DNA of 8,944 nucleotides from an uncultured Lachnospiraceae bacterium (GTDB lineage Bacteria > Bacillota > Clostridia > Lachnospirales > Lachnospiraceae), in assembly GCA_902803635.1 (NCBI GenBank), contig CADCQU010000040.1, positions 1 through 8,944 on the forward strand. Reading direction: 5' to 3'. Below the pieces are notes generated by a model. That model made no database searches, was not told the origin of the DNA, and was given only the letters and a program-made list of their open reading frames with translations. The translations under genes were made by a program, and so were the position numbers. Shown one piece after another: positions 6,360-8,944 of the stretch. The first letter of the stretch is position 1, and every line of letters begins with the position of its first letter.

Positions 6360-7115
6360 TCAGCTCCGAACACACCGCACAACGCAGCGAGCGCCTCCGC
6401 CAGGGGTGCAGGTGACGAGTGTGAGGTCCCAGTCTCCCACAGTTGTCTGCGACACAAGCCTCTCCACCTCCTGCCCGGCCAGCGTCTCGCGGTTTGCGAC
6501 GAGATACCGGTAGGTAGCGCCGTCGGCGGCCGTGAAATACACCTCCTCCCCGATTGGCAAATGAAGGAGCGGCCAGAAATGGTCGCCATAATTGTGTCCT
6601 GCGATAACGAGGTTTCCGGAAAAGGCGTCTCCATAAAAGCGGCAGGGACACTCCGCAAGTTGCGGATAACTCCAGTCCGCCGCTACCGGAAGCTCCAATC
6701 CCTCGGAAGGGATAGAGAGAATACCCAGATACGGCGTGCCCGCAATGTCGATGGTCGGAATCGAAAAGGCCGTGCGAGCCGCACTTTCGTCCGAGATTTG
6801 TGATTTTTTCTTTGAAGGAAGTGCCTCGTCTGCTCTTCCCGCCGCGTTCCGTGAGCGATCCTCTGACGAAACCAACTCTCCCTCCGTGTTATTGGCGCTT
6901 TCCTTCGAAGAAGATTCCTCCCCCGCCTGCGGCACAACTGCCGAAAATGGCTTTGGCATCTCCTGCACGAGCGTTTCCGCGAGCCTTGCCGCCGCCTCAC
7001 CCGCCCGTTTCCCTTCATAAAAATTCCAGAGGCAGAGGCCAAGCATGCCAAGCAGAAGGGCCGCCCCAATTAGAATACTCAGGTGGGAGATCCATTTTAT
7101 TTTTCGATTTTTCAT
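6360..7115 (-). CDS. Sortase, membrane-anchored (second sortase of the pilin locus)
   Basis: A 251-residue transpeptidase expected to cleave an LPXTG-like signal and join the protein to the cell wall or a pilus. Residues about 10-31 form an N-terminal membrane segment after a basic start (KNRKIK). Residues about 33-116 are a low-complexity Ser/Glu/Lys-rich linker, and the catalytic domain follows (about 118-251), with PYLGILSIPSEGLELPV, His174 in IAGHNYGDHF, Cys236 in TLVTC and Arg243 in GGGARCVVRC. The family is clear but the class is not: it has no C-terminal membrane segment and resembles sortases found next to pilin genes in Clostridia. The start at 7115 is preceded by AGAGGAGGGG; an in-frame ATG five codons upstream has no ribosome binding site. 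The region upstream (7116-7326) holds a decayed repeat and no promoter I would defend. One CATTTGCC motif lies at 6558-6563 and its flank. Confidence 0.9.
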   Translation of the reverse strand: MKNRKIKWISHLSILIGAALLLGMLGLCLWNFYEGKRAGEAAARLAETLVQEMPKPFSAVVPQAGEESSSKESANNTEGELVSSEDRSRNAAGRADEALPSKKKSQISDESAARTAFSIPTIDIAGTPYLGILSIPSEGLELPVAADWSYPQLAECPCRFYGDAFSGNLVIAGHNYGDHFWPLLHLPIGEEVYFTAADGATYRYLVANRETLAGQEVERLVSQTTVGDWDLTLVTCTPGGGARCVVRCVRS

Positions 7116-7165
7116 GCCCCTCCTCTCCATTTATTCTTGTTCAGCCCCTCTCTTTCCTTTTTAAA

Positions 7166-7238
7166 GTACACGTCCTTCGGACATCTCAGAATCGAATCAC
7201 CTACGGCGATAAGGGTTGATGAAAAGTGATAAAGAACC
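7166..7238. repeat. Decayed copy of the 137-bp element (middle part)
   Basis: This stretch aligns along its length with 4333-4404, sharing GTAC, GTCC-N3-GGACAT, CAGAATC, the ACGGCGAT/TCGGCGAT core and TGATGAAAAG, with about three quarters of the bases alike by eye. The 10-bp stem of the complete copy is broken here (CGAATCACC against CTAATCGCC), while the small GTCC/GGAC hairpin is kept. A weak echo of the right half continues near 7263 (CGGGATTC). It lies in the 211-nt gap between the pilin-like gene and the second sortase, so the element probably inserted inside this operon. Confidence 0.7.
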
Positions 7239-7326
7239 TTGTCAATTTCGAGGAAACACTTTCGGGATTCCGCGAAAATATCCTTCCAGGGAGCGCATCT
7301 TTCTTTTATTCTATATGAAATCCTTC

Positions 7327-8076
7327 CTATTTCTTCCGCAGCACAAGCCCCAGGGCCAGAAAGTCGAGTCCAAGGATCCCGAGCACGGGAACCGGCCACC
7401 AGAGCTGGCCTGTCTGGGGAATGTTCGGCGGCAGCGTCGGCGTGGGCGTAAATGACGGCGTGGAAAAGCCAAGCTTCGGGGCTGCGACAACATCATAGGC
7501 ACCCTTGGCATCTGGGATGGAGAGGAGGAAGGGATGTATCCGCCTTCCATCCTCGGAATCCTCCGTCTGTGTTAGGAGATAAAGGCCGGTCGAAAGCCCC
7601 GTAAAAGAAACGCGTCCGTTCGCAATATTCGCCGTCTGTAAGGGCTGCACAGACAAAGCTCCGACCTCCCGAAGCAGAGCCTCCGCGATGGATGCATTTT
7701 TCGCGTCCAATTCCTCCTTGGTAAATCCTTCAAGCCCCGCAAGTGCTTCGGAGCCGGCAAATTGTCCCGCCGAAACATCGTAGGCGGCTCCTCCCGTCAA
7801 ATATCCCGCCTTCTGCTCCCGCCCTTGGTCATCCACGCCGGAACCATTTGCCGAAGAAGAAACGCCCGCCACGAAGTAGAGCGCTATCTTCCCGCCCTGG
7901 AGGGGATTTTGCGTATGTGTTTCGCCCTCCCCGAGGAGAAGCGTCAGACTGCAGTCCGTCCATGCCTCCAACCTAGCGGCAAAAATCGGCTGACAAAAAA
8001 ACAGCCCCAGTATAAGAGCGCAGAGAATCCCTGCAAGTCCTTTTGCCAGACAATTCTTTTTAGACTCTCTTCGCAT
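7327..8076 (-). CDS. Small IPQTG-anchored pilin-like surface protein
   Basis: A 249-residue secreted, wall-anchored protein. A basic start (MRRESKK) and hydrophobic core lead to a signal-peptidase site near Ala33/34 (IFAA). The mature part reads like a Gram-positive pilin or Cna-B-type domain: SLTLLL then GGKIALYFVAGV (about 43-72), a variable helix-like middle (about 105-145), and GRVSFTGLSTGLYLLTQTE (154-172), where Glu172 fits the E-box position. A Thr/Pro-rich stalk (about 205-218) precedes the sorting signal IPQTG (219-223), a hydrophobic segment (226-246) and RKK at the end. At 249 residues it is short for a backbone pilin, so a basal, tip or minor subunit is more likely. The start at 8076 has GGAGGAAGGAG just upstream and overlaps the class C sortase by 17 nt, suggesting translational coupling. 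An upstream in-frame ATG at 8118 lies inside the sortase tail and is less likely. Confidence 0.85.
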   Translation of the reverse strand: MRRESKKNCLAKGLAGILCALILGLFFCQPIFAARLEAWTDCSLTLLLGEGETHTQNPLQGGKIALYFVAGVSSSANGSGVDDQGREQKAGYLTGGAAYDVSAGQFAGSEALAGLEGFTKEELDAKNASIAEALLREVGALSVQPLQTANIANGRVSFTGLSTGLYLLTQTEDSEDGRRIHPFLLSIPDAKGAYDVVAAPKLGFSTPSFTPTPTLPPNIPQTGQLWWPVPVLGILGLDFLALGLVLRKK

Positions 8077-8944
8077 ACTCTCCTTCCTCCTGCTCCCCTG
8101 TTTCTTCGTATTTTTCATTCAGTTTTTTTGTTTCATCACCTTTCTCTGTTTCTTCGCGTTCCCCCTCCTGCTTCCCCTTCTCGCCTCGCTTCTCCTCCCT
8201 CTTCTCCCGCCGCTCCCGGAACCTTGCGGAGGCGACCTTGTAGAGCTCCTTCTGGCGGATTTTCCGCCCGGTGCTGGCCATCATCCATACGAAGAGGACA
8301 AGGAGAATCGGGATCGCCAGCACGAAGGCGACCACGCGCGGCTGGATGCGGACCGCCTCCGCCAGCACAACCACCTCGTCCATAGCATTTTCCACGCGGT
8401 GGCCGCGCACCAGGAGTCTATGGGAGTTCACCCCGTAGGGCGTACAGGTAATCAGCGTAAAATAATCCTGCTCCGGGTCGATCTGCACGTCCGAGAGCTC
8501 CGTCGGCAGGACAATCCGGATCTGATCCACCTCGTAGGTCAGCAGGCGGTCAAGCACGGTCACCGTGAAGCGGTCACCCTCCACAAGCTGCCCCAAATCC
8601 GTGAAAAGCCGCGCGCTCGCAAGCCCCCGGTGGCCGGAAACGCTGCAATGTGTCCCGATGCCGCCCACCGGAAGGCTGGTCCCCTCCAAATGCCCGATGC
8701 CGACCTGCAGCACGGTGTCGGAGGTTCCATGATATATAGGAAGCGTAACGTCAATTTTCGGAATATCCAGGTAGGCCATCACCCCGAGGCCGGACGCATC
8801 GAGGAGGGAATTGTACTCCTCCCTCTGCTTTTCGTCCATGCCCCAGAGGATGCCCGTCGTAAGCAGCCGCTCGTTGTAGGCCTCCGCCGCAGCCAGCAGC
8901 TCCTTGTATTTATCCGTATCCAGATTTGCAACTGCCTCTGCATA
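8060..8944 (-). CDS. srtC: Class C (pilin-polymerising) sortase, 5' end outside the window
   Basis: The open frame runs to the window edge, so 294 C-terminal residues are visible and the N-terminus with its expected membrane segment is missing. Class C sortases join pilin subunits by isopeptide bonds on the outer face of the membrane. Visible residues in order: GVMAYLDIPKIDVTLPIYHGT (split over about 54-74), LPVGGIGTHCSVSGHRGL with catalytic His105, LITCTPYGVNSHRLLVRG with Cys167 and Arg176, a C-terminal membrane segment (about 203-223), then a cytoplasmic tail of about 70 residues very rich in Arg, Lys and Glu. The position where these enzymes usually have an Asp-Pro-aromatic lid shows ILWGMDE (32-38), with no DPF/DPW. 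The tail is longer than I expect for the class. The gene overlaps the pilin-like gene by 17 nt. Confidence 0.92.
   Translation of the reverse strand, partial: YAEAVANLDTDKYKELLAAAEAYNERLLTTGILWGMDEKQREEYNSLLDASGLGVMAYLDIPKIDVTLPIYHGTSDTVLQVGIGHLEGTSLPVGGIGTHCSVSGHRGLASARLFTDLGQLVEGDRFTVTVLDRLLTYEVDQIRIVLPTELSDVQIDPEQDYFTLITCTPYGVNSHRLLVRGHRVENAMDEVVVLAEAVRIQPRVVAFVLAIPILLVLFVWMMASTGRKIRQKELYKVASARFRERREKREEKRGEKGKQEGEREETEKGDETKKLNEKYEETGEQEEGEYAKRV

Larger units (their letters stand above)
362..8692. other. Dispersed over-represented motif CATTTGCC/GGCAAATG
   Basis: The hexamer CATTTG (or CAAATG) starts at 362, 378, 488, 525, 714, 2270, 2635, 2825, 3025, 3142, 3966, 4119, 4755, 4959, 5028, 5050, 5412, 6558, 7845 and 8687. 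Twelve read CATTTG and eight CAAATG on the plus strand. Eleven extend to CATTTGCC, and ten have A before CATTTG. All lie inside genes: five each in the DUF5688, aro fusion and citrate synthase genes, two in aroE, one in each surface gene, none in efp or in any intergenic stretch. The function is unknown. Confidence 0.75.

Noticed and set aside
7240..7245. Promoter for the second sortase from a perfect TTGACA (minus strand)
   Set aside because: No acceptable -10 lies 16-18 nt downstream; the best candidates match two of six positions.
7940..8076. Lipoprotein signal in the pilin-like protein (several cysteines near the N-terminus)
   Set aside because: None of the cysteines sits in a convincing lipobox; the IFAA site and C-terminal IPQTG signal fit ordinary secretion and sortase anchoring.

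Overview
The window looks like a chromosomal segment of a fairly GC-rich Firmicute, most likely a member of the Lachnospiraceae. This is an inference from three things: a DUF5688 protein (a family I know mainly from Lachnospiraceae and relatives), the style of the sortase/pilin genes, and strong AGGAGG-type ribosome binding sites throughout. No rRNA, tRNA, CRISPR array, phage gene or transposase is visible.

Left part (1-4274), housekeeping genes. On the minus strand lie a DUF5688 protein (105-1001), elongation factor P (1258-1815, with a clear terminator) and a fused 3-dehydroquinate dehydratase-shikimate kinase (2006-3295). Shikimate dehydrogenase (aroE, 3374-4222) is read divergently from the fusion gene across a 78-bp gap. 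Together these two genes supply three shikimate-pathway activities: dehydroquinate to dehydroshikimate, to shikimate, to shikimate 3-phosphate. aroE ends in a perfect-palindrome terminator.

Middle (4275-6359). Citrate synthase (4513-5919, minus strand) converges on aroE. Between them is a 137-bp non-coding element with 12-bp terminal inverted repeats. Parts of the same element recur at 1-37 and, decayed, at 7166-7238. Upstream of citrate synthase is a good sigma-A-type promoter and a leader of about 105 nt, then a 63-bp tandem repeat in three units, each carrying an inverted repeat.

Right part (6360-8944), cell-surface locus on the minus strand. In transcription order it has a class C (pilin-polymerising) sortase that runs off the window edge, a small secreted IPQTG-anchored pilin-like protein whose start overlaps the sortase by 17 nt, and a second sortase of a different type. 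The likely job is assembly and wall anchoring of a pilus. Other pilin genes probably lie beyond position 8944.

The most unusual signal is not a gene. The hexamer CATTTG/CAAATG occurs 20 times (about 3 expected from composition), most often as CATTTGCC/GGCAAATG (11 times). All 20 copies are inside genes, on both strands and in several codon registers. Codon choice bends to keep it: Gln is almost always CAG except before ATG, where CAA-ATG is used. This looks like a DNA-level motif under selection.
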